48,294 nucleotides of DNA from JAMOBE01 sp039908285 (lineage in GTDB: Bacteria > Pseudomonadota > Alphaproteobacteria > Rhodospirillales > Rhodospirillaceae). This document shows, piece by piece, positions 26,705-34,014 of this stretch. The stretch spans positions 1 through 48,294 of the forward strand of contig JAMOBE010000021.1 of the NCBI GenBank assembly GCA_039908285.1, given 5' to 3'. A model generated the notes under the pieces. It searched no databases, was not told the origin of the DNA, and saw only the letters and a program-made list of their open reading frames with translations. Made by a program: the position numbers and the translations under genes. Each line of letters opens with the position of its first letter. Position 1 is the first letter of the stretch.

Positions 26705-26779
26705 CTCTGGCGTCTGGCGCCGTGTGCCACGAGTGAGGTATATCAACCGACATCGGTTGGGGTATGCGGCGGGGATACC

Positions 26780-27250
26780 TTGGAAAAGAGCGATAACACT
26801 CCGGATCCGGTCGACGTCCATGTCGGTCGGCGGCTGCGTTTGCGTCGGGAAATTCTGCGCCTGAGCCAGGAGCAGGTTGCCAGCGCGATTGGCGTCACCT
26901 TTCAGCAGATTCAGAAGTATGAGCAGGGCCGGAATCGGGTCAGCGCCAGCCGGCTGTACGACATCAGCCAGGTCCTGGGCGTGCCGATCACGTACCTCTT
27001 CCAGGGGATGGAGGCCTCCGAGACGACCTCGAAGCAACGGCGCACACGGGGGAGCGACCCGGCGCCGGCGCCGGGGATGGGCGAGACGCCCGCTCCGGTG
27101 TTCGAGGGCGACTCGCTGGAACGCACCGAAACCCTTGAACTGGTGCGAGCCTTCTGGCGCATCCCGGGCAGGAAGGCACGGCAGGAGCTGCTGGACCTGA
27201 TCAAGCTGCTCGGCGAAACCAGCGGGAACGGCGGCGACTTCGGCTCCTGA
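26780..27250 (+). CDS. XRE-family helix-turn-helix regulator
   Basis: 156 residues with an N-terminal Cro/CI-type HTH (about 16-72: GRRLRLRREILRLSQEQVAS, then IGVTFQQIQKYEQGRNRVSAS), a Pro/Gly linker and a helical C terminus (ELVRAFWRIPGRKARQELLD). This is the chromosomal XRE group common in Rhodospirillales and rhizobia, not a phage repressor. The start is TTG at 26780, the only start near the family N terminus (DVHVGRRLR), with GGGGA before it. Targets unknown; autoregulation through the dyad at 26685-26704 is likely. Confidence 0.85.
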   Translation: MEKSDNTPDPVDVHVGRRLRLRREILRLSQEQVASAIGVTFQQIQKYEQGRNRVSASRLYDISQVLGVPITYLFQGMEASETTSKQRRTRGSDPAPAPGMGETPAPVFEGDSLERTETLELVRAFWRIPGRKARQELLDLIKLLGETSGNGGDFGS

Positions 27251-27303
27251 GCGGTCGAAGGCGGCCCGATCCTCGTCCCCCCGGTTCTCGTCCCCGAGTC
27301 GCG

Positions 27304-27543
27304 TCATCGTCCGGTCACGTCGGGTGAGCGGAGGTTGTTACGTGCGAGTCGCGCCCGGGCAGCAAGACTGGCGGCGCCCACGAGGTGCGCGACGTCCGAC
27401 CATCCGAGGCGTTCAGCCTCATCTCCCACATACTCCAGCATCGCCCGCAATGCCCGTACATCGCCGCCTTCGGGAGCGACGGCGTCCATCCCGGAGTCCT
27501 GCGTATCAGACCGTGTTCCTGCGGGGGGCGGACGATGCGGCAT
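27304..27543 (-). CDS. Small conserved hypothetical protein
   Basis: 79 residues, soluble and helical, with the core RALRAMLEYVGDEAERLGWSDVAHLVGAASLAAR. I recall similar short proteins (LRRxLEYxxxEAxRLGLxxVAxxLxxA) in other Rhodospirillales; no function is known. ATG 27543 is chosen over the longer frame because GGAGGAG sits seven bases upstream. Convergent with xre across 53 bases and divergent from hslV. Confidence 0.65.
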   Translation of the reverse strand: MPHRPPPAGTRSDTQDSGMDAVAPEGGDVRALRAMLEYVGDEAERLGWSDVAHLVGAASLAARARLARNNLRSPDVTGR

Positions 27544-27834
27544 GACGGCTCCTCCGGAATGGGGACGGTGCTCACTCTCTACCAGGTCCGGCCTCATTAC
27601 AATAGAAAAATGCACTTTGAGCATCCCACAGTTGTTCATCTTCTGGTCCACCCCATGGGGCGTGACAACCCAAGACTGCGCATCGTCGCCTCACTGCGCG
27701 CACATCGCCAGGCAGGCGGACGGTGCATTGTTCCACCCGCTGTGATATGCTCGGCCCCCTTGGCCGGGGAGACCGGTCCGATAGCCCTGCGATCCGGCGC
27801 AGGTGACGTGAGGGACAGGCGACGTGAGGTGCAG
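27544..27834. promoter_or_regulatory. Region upstream of hslV
   Basis: About 290 bases between divergent genes. It must hold the hslVU promoter. CCCCAT at about 27652 with TTGTTC 13 bases before it loosely resembles a sigma32 -10/-35 pair, weak evidence. The 3' end runs into the 16-base tandem repeat at 27800-27847. Confidence 0.3.
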
Positions 27835-27847
27835 GTGACGGGCGACA
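27800..27847 (+). repeat. Three-copy 16-base tandem repeat over the hslV start
   Basis: Units CAGGTGACGTGAGGGA, CAGGCGACGTGAGGTG and CAGGTGACGGGCGACA in direct succession. The hslV start codon lies inside the third unit, and the unit length is not a multiple of three. Confidence 0.6.
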
Positions 27848-28380
27848 CTCTCTGGCACGGAACGACGATTCTCAGCGTTCGCAAGGCCGGTCGCGTGGTG
27901 GTGGCCGGCGACGGGCAGGTGACTCTGGGACAGACGGTGATCAAGTCCAACGCCCGCAAGGTGCGGCGGCTGGGCGACGGTGGGACGATCATCGCCGGAT
28001 TCGCCGGGGCCACCGCCGACGCCTTCACCCTGTTCGACCGCCTGGAAGGCAAGCTGGAGAAGCATGCCGGCCAGTTGACCCGCGCCTGCGTGGAACTGGC
28101 CAAGGACTGGCGCACCGACCGCTACCTGCGCCGGCTGGAGGCGATGATGGCGGTGTCCGATCGGGACGTGTCGCTGGTCCTGAGCGGCAACGGCGACGTG
28201 CTGGAGCCCGAGGACGGGCTGATCGGCATCGGCTCGGGCGGCGCCTATGCGCTGGCGGCGGCGCGGGCACTGATCGACCTCGACGGCCTCGATGCCGAAG
28301 CCATCGCCCGCAAGGCCATGGGCATCGCCGCCGGCATCTGCATCTATACCAATGACAACGTCATCATCGAGAGCCTATGA
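27835..28380 (+). CDS. hslV: ATP-dependent protease peptidase subunit HslV
   Basis: Threonine protease of the HslUV (ClpQY) complex, which degrades misfolded and regulatory proteins. Processing exposes Thr in HGTTILSVRK; further signatures are VAGDGQVTLGQTVIKSNARKVRR, GFAGATADAFTLF and GIGSGGAYALAAARAL. Start uncertain among GTG 27808, 27829 and 27835; 27835 gives M-TGDTLWHGTT, the usual short propeptide, with GAGG five bases before. Its TGA overlaps the hslU ATG. Confidence 0.93.
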   Translation: MTGDTLWHGTTILSVRKAGRVVVAGDGQVTLGQTVIKSNARKVRRLGDGGTIIAGFAGATADAFTLFDRLEGKLEKHAGQLTRACVELAKDWRTDRYLRRLEAMMAVSDRDVSLVLSGNGDVLEPEDGLIGIGSGGAYALAAARALIDLDGLDAEAIARKAMGIAAGICIYTNDNVIIESL

Positions 28381-29693
28381 CCTCCTTCAGTCCCCGGGAA
28401 ATCGTCTCCGAACTCGACCGCTTCATCGTCGGCCAGGTGGAGGCCAAGCGCGCGGTGGCCATCGCCCTGCGCAACCGCTGGCGCCGGCAGCAGCTCCCCA
28501 GTGACCTGCGCGAGGAGGTTCTGCCGAAGAACATCCTGATGATCGGCCCGACCGGCGTCGGCAAGACCGAGATCGCCCGCCGGCTGGCGCGCCTCGCCCA
28601 GGCTCCGTTCATCAAGGTGGAAGCGACCAAGTTCACCGAGGTGGGCTACGTCGGCCGCGACGTCGAGAGCATCATCCGCGATCTGGTGGAAAGCGCCATC
28701 ACCATCACCCGGGAGAAACTGCGCCGGCAGGTGGTCGCCAAGGCCGAACTGGCCGCCGAGGAGCGGATGCTGGACGCCCTGGTGGGCACCGAGTCGAGCC
28801 CGGAAACCCGCCAGAAGTTCCGCAAGAAGCTGCGGGAGGGCAACCTGGCCGACCGCGAGGTGGAGATCGAGACCCAGGACGGCGGCTCAGGCGTCAGCAT
28901 GCCCACCATCGACATCCCCGGCATGCCGGGAGCGCAGATGGGCATGCTCAACCTCAACGACATCCTGGGCAAGGCCTTCGGCAGCCGCACCCGCCCGCGC
29001 AAGATGACGGTGGCCGAGGCCTATGATGTCCTGATGGCCGAAGAAAGCGACAAGCTCCTCGACCAGGAAAAGGTGGTGAAGGAGGCGATCGACGCCGTCG
29101 AGAACAACGGCATCGTCTTCATCGACGAACTGGACAAGATCTGCGGCCGGGGTGAGGAGCGGGTGGGCGGCGACGTCTCCCGCGAGGGCGTGCAGCGCGA
29201 CCTCCTGCCGCTGATCGAGGGCACCACCGTGCCGACCAAGCATGGCACGGTGAAGACCGACCACGTGCTGTTCATCGCCTCCGGCGCCTTCCACCTGTCG
29301 AAGCCGTCCGACCTCCTGCCGGAGCTTCAGGGTCGCCTGCCGATTCGCGTCGAGTTGAAGGCGCTGAGCCGCGATGACTTCGTGCGCATCCTCACCGAGC
29401 CCGAGGCGAGCCTGATCAAGCAGTACAAGGCGCTGCTGGCGACGGAGGAGGTGACCCTCGACTTCACCGAGGAGGGCATCGCCGCCATCGCCGACCTCGC
29501 CGCGGAAATCAACCGCAGCGTCGAGAACATCGGCGCCCGCCGGCTGCACACGGTGCTGGAGCGACTCCTGGACGACATCAGCTTCACCGCCACCGACCGC
29601 GCCGGCGACACCGTGGTGATCGACGCCGCCATGGTCCACGACCGGGTGGGCTCGCTGGCGAAGAACACCGACCTCAGCCGGTTCATTCTGTAG
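28377..29693 (+). CDS. hslU: ATP-dependent protease ATPase subunit HslU
   Basis: AAA+ unfoldase that feeds HslV. The 438 residues include Walker A GPTGVGKTE with Lys63, the pore-loop GYVGRD, an I-domain with the usual Met/Gly-rich stretch (IPGMPGAQMGMLNLND), Walker B GIVFIDELDKI, and sensor and C-terminal segments ending in the conserved SRFIL that docks into HslV. ATG 28377 overlaps the hslV stop by ATGA, so translation is coupled. The 3' end overlaps the convergent LuxR-type gene by 11 bases. Confidence 0.97.
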   Translation: MTSFSPREIVSELDRFIVGQVEAKRAVAIALRNRWRRQQLPSDLREEVLPKNILMIGPTGVGKTEIARRLARLAQAPFIKVEATKFTEVGYVGRDVESIIRDLVESAITITREKLRRQVVAKAELAAEERMLDALVGTESSPETRQKFRKKLREGNLADREVEIETQDGGSGVSMPTIDIPGMPGAQMGMLNLNDILGKAFGSRTRPRKMTVAEAYDVLMAEESDKLLDQEKVVKEAIDAVENNGIVFIDELDKICGRGEERVGGDVSREGVQRDLLPLIEGTTVPTKHGTVKTDHVLFIASGAFHLSKPSDLLPELQGRLPIRVELKALSRDDFVRILTEPEASLIKQYKALLATEEVTLDFTEEGIAAIADLAAEINRSVENIGARRLHTVLERLLDDISFTATDRAGDTVVIDAAMVHDRVGSLAKNTDLSRFIL

Positions 29694-30861
29694 GAGCCGG
29701 AACAAGCTCCTGGCCGTTGACCGTCGTCGGCGGCGGCTGGGTCCGAGCCCACAGCGGGGACGCCAGGATGAGGCGCACCAGTTCCGCCTGACGGTTGGTG
29801 CCCGTCTTGAGGAAGATCGATTTCAGATAGCCGCGCGCCGTGCCATAGGTCACGTCCAGTGTCTCGGCGATCTGCTCCAGCGCCTCTCCCAGGACCAGGC
29901 GGTTGGTGATGGCGGCCTCGCGCGGCGTGAGGCCGAACAGCCGCTGCAGGAGTTCGACGCTGGTTTCCTGCGGTCTGTCCGGATCGGTGATGAACACGAT
30001 GGCCAGCGGCTCGTCCAGGGTGCTGAGGCCGAAGCGACAGTTGTTGCCCCACAACAGGCTGACCACCACGTGCAGGTCGGCCTGGCCGCCGGGACGGGAA
30101 ATGGCCATGGCGCGACCCTGGAACGTCCCCCCCTGCCCTGCCGCCGCCACTGCATCGACGATATGCCTTCTCAACTCCGCGCCATCACCCGGGTGTGGGC
30201 AGGCGAGGCGTCCCTGATTGACCAGCACCTCGCTCGCCGTCTGGTTGGCGAAGCGGAGGGTTCCGTTCCCTTCGCAGATGACGATGCCAAGGGGCATGTG
30301 TTCCAGCGCCGCCAGGGCCGAGCGCCGCTCGAAATCCAGGGTCGCGAGACGCCGGTGCAGTTGGACCGCGCGCTTGAAGTGGGGCACCAGTTCGCCGAGA
30401 AGGGCACACTCCTCCTTGTCGAAATATCGCTTGCCGGGTTCGCGGAACACCCCCATGGCCGCGGTGGTCCGGTTGTCGTCCATCAGACTCACGGCAAGGG
30501 TGTACTCGGCGCGGGTATGGACCAGGACCTCGGTGTAGGACCGGGAGCGCCGGAACGCCTCGCGATCCAGCATCAGGTGGCAGGAAAACGGCTTTTCCGG
30601 ATGCTCGGCCATGTAGGTCAGGCGCGGATCCTCCTGCCACAACTCCTCGAAACGCTTTCCTACCTCGACGGTCATATGGTCAAAGCCATACAACAGATTG
30701 AACGTCAAGGCATTGCCGCAACTATCGTAATAAGCAACATGCGCACCGAACGCACCGAAAAAAGACGCGAATTTCTCAAGAAATATCATCCATTTGTCTG
30801 TATCCGTCGACGCATCGTAAAGGTGCCCGACCAGCCTCAGGAGTTCACGTTCTCGTTCCAT
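29683..30861 (-). CDS. LuxR-type transcriptional regulator with PAS-like sensor
   Basis: 392 residues. The N-terminal half is a sensory region (about 1-290, containing a PAS-like stretch ALEHMPLGIVICEGNGTLRFANQTA) and the C terminus is a LuxR/NarL HTH (LTPREAAITNRLVLGEALEQ and IAETLDVTYGTARGYLKSIF). There is no receiver Asp, so it probably binds a ligand. ATG 30861 is preferred over GTG 30873; both have weak ribosome-binding sites. Neighbouring DNA upstream includes a candidate small RNA on the opposite strand. Confidence 0.85.
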   Translation of the reverse strand: MERERELLRLVGHLYDASTDTDKWMIFLEKFASFFGAFGAHVAYYDSCGNALTFNLLYGFDHMTVEVGKRFEELWQEDPRLTYMAEHPEKPFSCHLMLDREAFRRSRSYTEVLVHTRAEYTLAVSLMDDNRTTAAMGVFREPGKRYFDKEECALLGELVPHFKRAVQLHRRLATLDFERRSALAALEHMPLGIVICEGNGTLRFANQTASEVLVNQGRLACPHPGDGAELRRHIVDAVAAAGQGGTFQGRAMAISRPGGQADLHVVVSLLWGNNCRFGLSTLDEPLAIVFITDPDRPQETSVELLQRLFGLTPREAAITNRLVLGEALEQIAETLDVTYGTARGYLKSIFLKTGTNRQAELVRLILASPLWARTQPPPTTVNGQELVPAPTE

Positions 30862-30967
30862 TGCCCTATTCACAGCAATTACAGCCTGTAGTCACTCCGA
30901 AAATCACACGAAGAAGACTGTAATTCTCAACGCGCTACAATACGGACGGTAGCGCAGGATTTTTTTA
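30844..30967 (+). ncRNA. Candidate small RNA and its promoter, antisense to luxR-type 5' end
   Basis: Promoter -35 TTCACG (30844-30849), 17-base spacer, -10 TATTCA (30867-30872); start about 30879. The transcript would contain AATTACAG (30877-30884) able to pair with CTGTAATT (30918-30925), and would end at the terminator 30932-30966. About 85-90 nt. No family recognised. Confidence 0.3.
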
Positions 30968-31264
30968 TTGTATACCCCAAATGGGGGGTGTGGCCGAAGC
31001 GGGTCTTGGTTAACGTCTTCGCCGGAGACGGTGAGTCGGTCGCGGGGACCGAGGTGTCGGCGATGCCAGCAAGGGGTGCAGCGGCAAAGCCTTGGCGACT
31101 CGGTCATTTTCCCGAGGCGACTCAACTCTCTACCGGAAATCGATTTTCGCGTTGGATCCTTACGCTGCGGTCGATATTCCTGGCACGGTGCGGTCGCGGC
31201 GGATGGGTGGTGCCAGCACCGTCGCGGCCGTGCCGTCTTCAAAGGACAGCGGCGGCGGGGCGCA
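30862..31264. other. Gene-free region with candidate small RNA
   Basis: 403 bases. 30877-30967 holds a candidate plus-strand small RNA ending in a terminator, followed by a CCCCAAATGGGG dyad (30975-30986). From about 31000 to 31264 I see only GC-rich frames with no recognisable product. Confidence 0.4.
30932..30966 (+). terminator. Intrinsic terminator without an upstream protein gene
   Basis: Perfect 7-base stem GCGCTAC (30932-30938) / GTAGCGC (30949-30955), 10-base loop, AGGA, then seven T. It faces the plus strand, where the nearest gene ends at 29693. Confidence 0.7.
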
Positions 31265-31684
31265 TCAAGACTCCCGGCGGGACCAGGGCAGGGAGGCGAA
31301 CTCCACCCCCTCATCGGCGAGTTCACGGGCCTCCTCGACCGAGGCCTCGCCAAAGATGCTGCGCTTCTCGGCCTCGCCGTAGTGGATCCGGCGCGCCTCC
31401 TCGGCAAAGCGCTCGCCCACGTTCTCGCAGGTGGCCTCCACCGTGCGGCGCAGCTCGCCCAGAGTCTCCTTGACCGCCGCCGCCAGCGCCGCCTGCCGCT
31501 CCTCGCCGGCCGATGAGGTTCTGCGGCCGATGCGGGGGGCCATCGGCGCCTTCGCCACGTGGGTGTCGCCGCACACCGGGCAGGTCACTTCGCCATCGGC
31601 CGCCTGCCGGTCGAACGTGGCGCCGTCCCGGAACCACGCCTCGAAACGATGGCCTTGCGAACAGTCGATGTCGAAGACGATCAT
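31265..31684 (-). CDS. DUF1178 family protein
   Basis: 139 residues. The N terminus MIVFDIDCSQGHRFEAWFRD with a second pair CPVCGD forms a four-Cys-type zinc-ribbon signature (C-x-x-G-H and C-x-x-C), then a charged helical region. The family is widespread in alpha- and betaproteobacteria; function unknown. Start at ATG 31684 matches the family; ATG 31702, six residues longer, has the better ribosome-binding site (AAGGA, eight bases) and cannot be excluded. Divergent from the methyltransferase gene. Confidence 0.85.
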   Translation of the reverse strand: MIVFDIDCSQGHRFEAWFRDGATFDRQAADGEVTCPVCGDTHVAKAPMAPRIGRRTSSAGEERQAALAAAVKETLGELRRTVEATCENVGERFAEEARRIHYGEAEKRSIFGEASVEEARELADEGVEFASLPWSRRES

Positions 31685-31771
31685 GGCCCCACGCCCGTTC
31701 ATGCCGGCTATCCTTGTTGGGCATACCGTGTCCTGACGGCCGGAGCAAGACAGGAAGGAATCAAAGCGACC

Positions 31772-32362
31772 ATGCCCCCACCGGAGATCCATCTGCAACT
31801 GACCGCCCCCTCGCCGTGGGTGGTGCGGTTCTCAGGGCTCCTTGACGCCGGCGCCACGGTGCTGGACGTGGCCTGCGGCGGTGGGCGCCACACCCGTCTG
31901 CTGCTGGAGCGGGGCCACCGGGTCACCGCCGTCGACCGGGATGCCTCGTTCGTCGCCGACCTGGCCGGCCACCCCGGACTGGCGATCGTCGAGGCCGATC
32001 TCGAAGACGGAGCCCCGTGGCCGTTCGCCGGGCGGCACTTCGATGCGGTGGTGGTGACCAACTACCTGCATCGGCCCCTGTTCCCCGCCCTGATCGCCGC
32101 GGTGGCCCCGGGCGGGCTGCTGATCTACGAGACCTTCGCCCGCGGCAACGAGCGCTTCACCCGCCCGCGCAATCCCGACCACCTGCTGGAGCCCGGGGAA
32201 CTGCTGCGGGTGACGGAGGGCCGGTTGCAGGTGGTGGCCTATGAACATGGACACCTGGACACGCCAAGGCCCGCGGTGGCGCAACGGCTGTGCGCGACGC
32301 GCAGCCTCGAGCCCCAGCCTCTTAATCCTCAGCCTCTCAATCCCGCCAGAACTGCGGATTGA
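31772..32362 (+). CDS. Class I SAM-dependent methyltransferase
   Basis: 196 residues with the SAM-binding motif VLDVACGGGRHTRLLLERGH, the acidic VTAVDRD and the post-motif NYLHRPLFPALIAAVAPGGL. Resembles the TehB/UbiG-like small methyltransferases; substrate unknown. ATG 31772 has GGAAGGA upstream. The C-terminal tail (PQPLNPQPLNP) is made by a 15-base tandem duplication, and the last 26 bases overlap the convergent trkH gene. Confidence 0.88.
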   Translation: MPPPEIHLQLTAPSPWVVRFSGLLDAGATVLDVACGGGRHTRLLLERGHRVTAVDRDASFVADLAGHPGLAIVEADLEDGAPWPFAGRHFDAVVVTNYLHRPLFPALIAAVAPGGLLIYETFARGNERFTRPRNPDHLLEPGELLRVTEGRLQVVAYEHGHLDTPRPAVAQRLCATRSLEPQPLNPQPLNPARTAD

Positions 32363-33782
32363 ACAGCACCAGGATGGTGAAAATCTCCAGCCGGCCCAGC
32401 AACATGGCGCAGGACAGAATCCACTTCACCGCGTCGGGGAGCGGTTGGTAGGTGCCTGAGGGACCGACGATCGGACCGAGTCCCGGACCCGAACCGGCCA
32501 GTGCCGCCGACACGGCGCTGGCGCTGGTCAGGAGATCGACATTGAACAGGCTCACCAGGACCGTCAGGAAGCCGAAGGTGATGAGATAGACGGAGACGAA
32601 CGTGACCACCGACACGATGACGTCGTCGGAATAGCTCTGCCCGTTGTAGCGCAGATCCACCACCCGGTGCGGCTGGAACATCAGGACGAGCTGGCGCTTG
32701 ATGGCGCGGAACAGAATCTGCCAGCGGAATATCTTGATCGATCCCGTCGTCGACCCGGTACAGCCACCGAAGAAAGTGAACAGAATGAACGCCGCGATGG
32801 CAAAAGAACCCCACGTGCCGTAGTCGATGGACACGAAGCCGCAGTCGACGATGATGGAAGTGACGTTGAAGGTCGCGTGGCGCAGCGACTCGAAAAAGGA
32901 CATGTCGCTGCTGAGCCAGCGCCACACCGCGACCACCGCGATCGAGGTGCCGAGGACGGAGAAGAACGTGGACACCTGGCTGTCCCTGGCCCCGCGCCAT
33001 CCCTTCTGCGCGGTCCTGAGGTACCAGGTCAGCGGCAGGGCGCCGGAGATCATGAACACCACCAGAATCGCCTCGTACACCGGATTGTCGTAGAACCCGA
33101 GGGAGGCGTCCTTGGTCGAGAAGCCACCGGTGGACACCGCCGCCATGGCGTGGGCGACGGAGTCGAACAGGCTCATGCCGGCAAACCACAGTCCGAGCGC
33201 GCACAGGACGATGAGCAGAAGGTAGACCCCGACGATGGCGCTCGCCAACTGGGCCGTCTTCGGCAGCGCCTTCTCCGACTTGTCGGAGCTTTCCATGCGG
33301 AAGATCTGCATGCCGCCGATGCGCAGCACCGGCAGCACCGCGAGGGCCATGACGACGATGCCGACCCCACCCAGCCCATTGAGCAGCGCCCGCCACAGCA
33401 GAATGCCGGGAGGCGCATTGTCCAGCCCGACGATCACCGTCGCCCCGGTGGTACTCAATCCCGACACCGACTCGAAGATGGCATCGGTGACGCTGAGGTG
33501 AAGCTTGGAAAAGATGAACGGCAGCGCGGCGAAGAGAACGACCGCCACCCAGCTCAGCGTGGTGAGGACGAACGCCTGCCGCACGGTCAGCCGATGCACG
33601 CTGACCCGGTTGCCGAGGATGAGCAGAAGGCCGGCGAACATGGTCACCGCCGACGATGCCAGGAACACCGACCAGTCGTGATGCCCAAGGTATCCGTCGA
33701 CGGCGGCTGGAACCAGCATGCCCAGGGCCAGGGTCGTCAGCAGGATCCCGACGGTAAGCAGAATGGGCCGAAAATTGAGCAT
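32337..33782 (-). CDS. trkH: Potassium uptake protein TrkH
   Basis: Pore-forming subunit of the Trk potassium system, 481 residues with many membrane segments. Selectivity-filter-like loops are visible: SGLSTTGATV, AVSTGGFSTK and GGCTGSTTGSIK. It needs the NAD-binding TrkA, whose gene is not here. ATG 33782 has no clear ribosome-binding site but the N-terminal helix (ILLTVGILLTTLALGMLVPA) starts right after it. Overlaps the methyltransferase gene tail to tail by 26 bases. Confidence 0.94.
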   Translation of the reverse strand: MLNFRPILLTVGILLTTLALGMLVPAAVDGYLGHHDWSVFLASSAVTMFAGLLLILGNRVSVHRLTVRQAFVLTTLSWVAVVLFAALPFIFSKLHLSVTDAIFESVSGLSTTGATVIVGLDNAPPGILLWRALLNGLGGVGIVVMALAVLPVLRIGGMQIFRMESSDKSEKALPKTAQLASAIVGVYLLLIVLCALGLWFAGMSLFDSVAHAMAAVSTGGFSTKDASLGFYDNPVYEAILVVFMISGALPLTWYLRTAQKGWRGARDSQVSTFFSVLGTSIAVVAVWRWLSSDMSFFESLRHATFNVTSIIVDCGFVSIDYGTWGSFAIAAFILFTFFGGCTGSTTGSIKIFRWQILFRAIKRQLVLMFQPHRVVDLRYNGQSYSDDVIVSVVTFVSVYLITFGFLTVLVSLFNVDLLTSASAVSAALAGSGPGLGPIVGPSGTYQPLPDAVKWILSCAMLLGRLEIFTILVLFNPQFWRD

Positions 33783-33862
33783 ACGGTGCCCGGTGGTTTT
33801 TGCGAACCGGGGGCATCATTCGTCAGATGGCCGCGTTTGTCCACAGTTGTCTTGGGTCGCGC

Positions 33863-33978
33863 CAGGGCAATCGGGTGAAGGAGCAAGGGCCGCCATCTTC
33901 ACACCCTCTCCCCCCTGAGGGGGAGAGGGCTTTTGTCGGTTTCAGTGCCAATGCACTTTCCTTCACCCGATTGCCCTG
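33863..33978. repeat. Element with 20-base perfect terminal inverted repeats
   Basis: CAGGGCAATCGGGTGAAGGA at 33863-33882 is repeated exactly in inverted orientation at 33959-33978. Between them lies a palindromic REP-like unit CCCTCTCCCCCCTGAGGGGG plus AGAGGGCTTTT (33903-33934). Total 116 bases, no coding content. The structure is like a miniature inverted-repeat element, with an intrinsic-terminator-like core. Confidence 0.7.
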
Positions 33979-34009
33979 TATTACTGACCTGAAAAAGTCA
34001 GTAATACAG
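33976..34009 (-). terminator. Hairpin terminator after hybrid kinase gene
   Basis: Perfect 13-base inverted repeat CTGTATTACTGAC (33976-33988) / GTCAGTAATACAG (33997-34009) with an 8-base loop, five bases past the kinase stop codon. A/T-rich compared with the surroundings. It shares three bases with the 116-base element. Confidence 0.6.
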
Positions 34010-34014
34010 TAATA

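Larger units (their letters stand above)
26445..26779. promoter_or_regulatory. hisB-xre intergenic region
   Basis: 335 bases without a convincing gene. It contains a plus-strand promoter at 26565-26593 and an inverted repeat at 26685-26704. A small reading frame starts at 26595 but enters the xre gene in another frame and has no recognisable product. Confidence 0.5.

Noticed and set aside
26595..26864. 89-codon frame with a plausible GGAGA ribosome-binding site
   Set aside because: It runs into the xre gene in a different frame and the product has no conserved feature; the promoter predicted here better serves xre.
25526..27250. Prophage or toxin-antitoxin module formed by DUF1640 and XRE genes
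   Set aside because: hisB lies between them, the XRE protein belongs to a chromosomal family, and no phage or toxin gene is adjacent.
27600..27660. Sigma32 heat-shock promoter for hslVU
   Set aside because: CCCCAT with TTGTTC 13 bases upstream is a poor match to known heat-shock consensus; kept only as a weak note in the upstream region.
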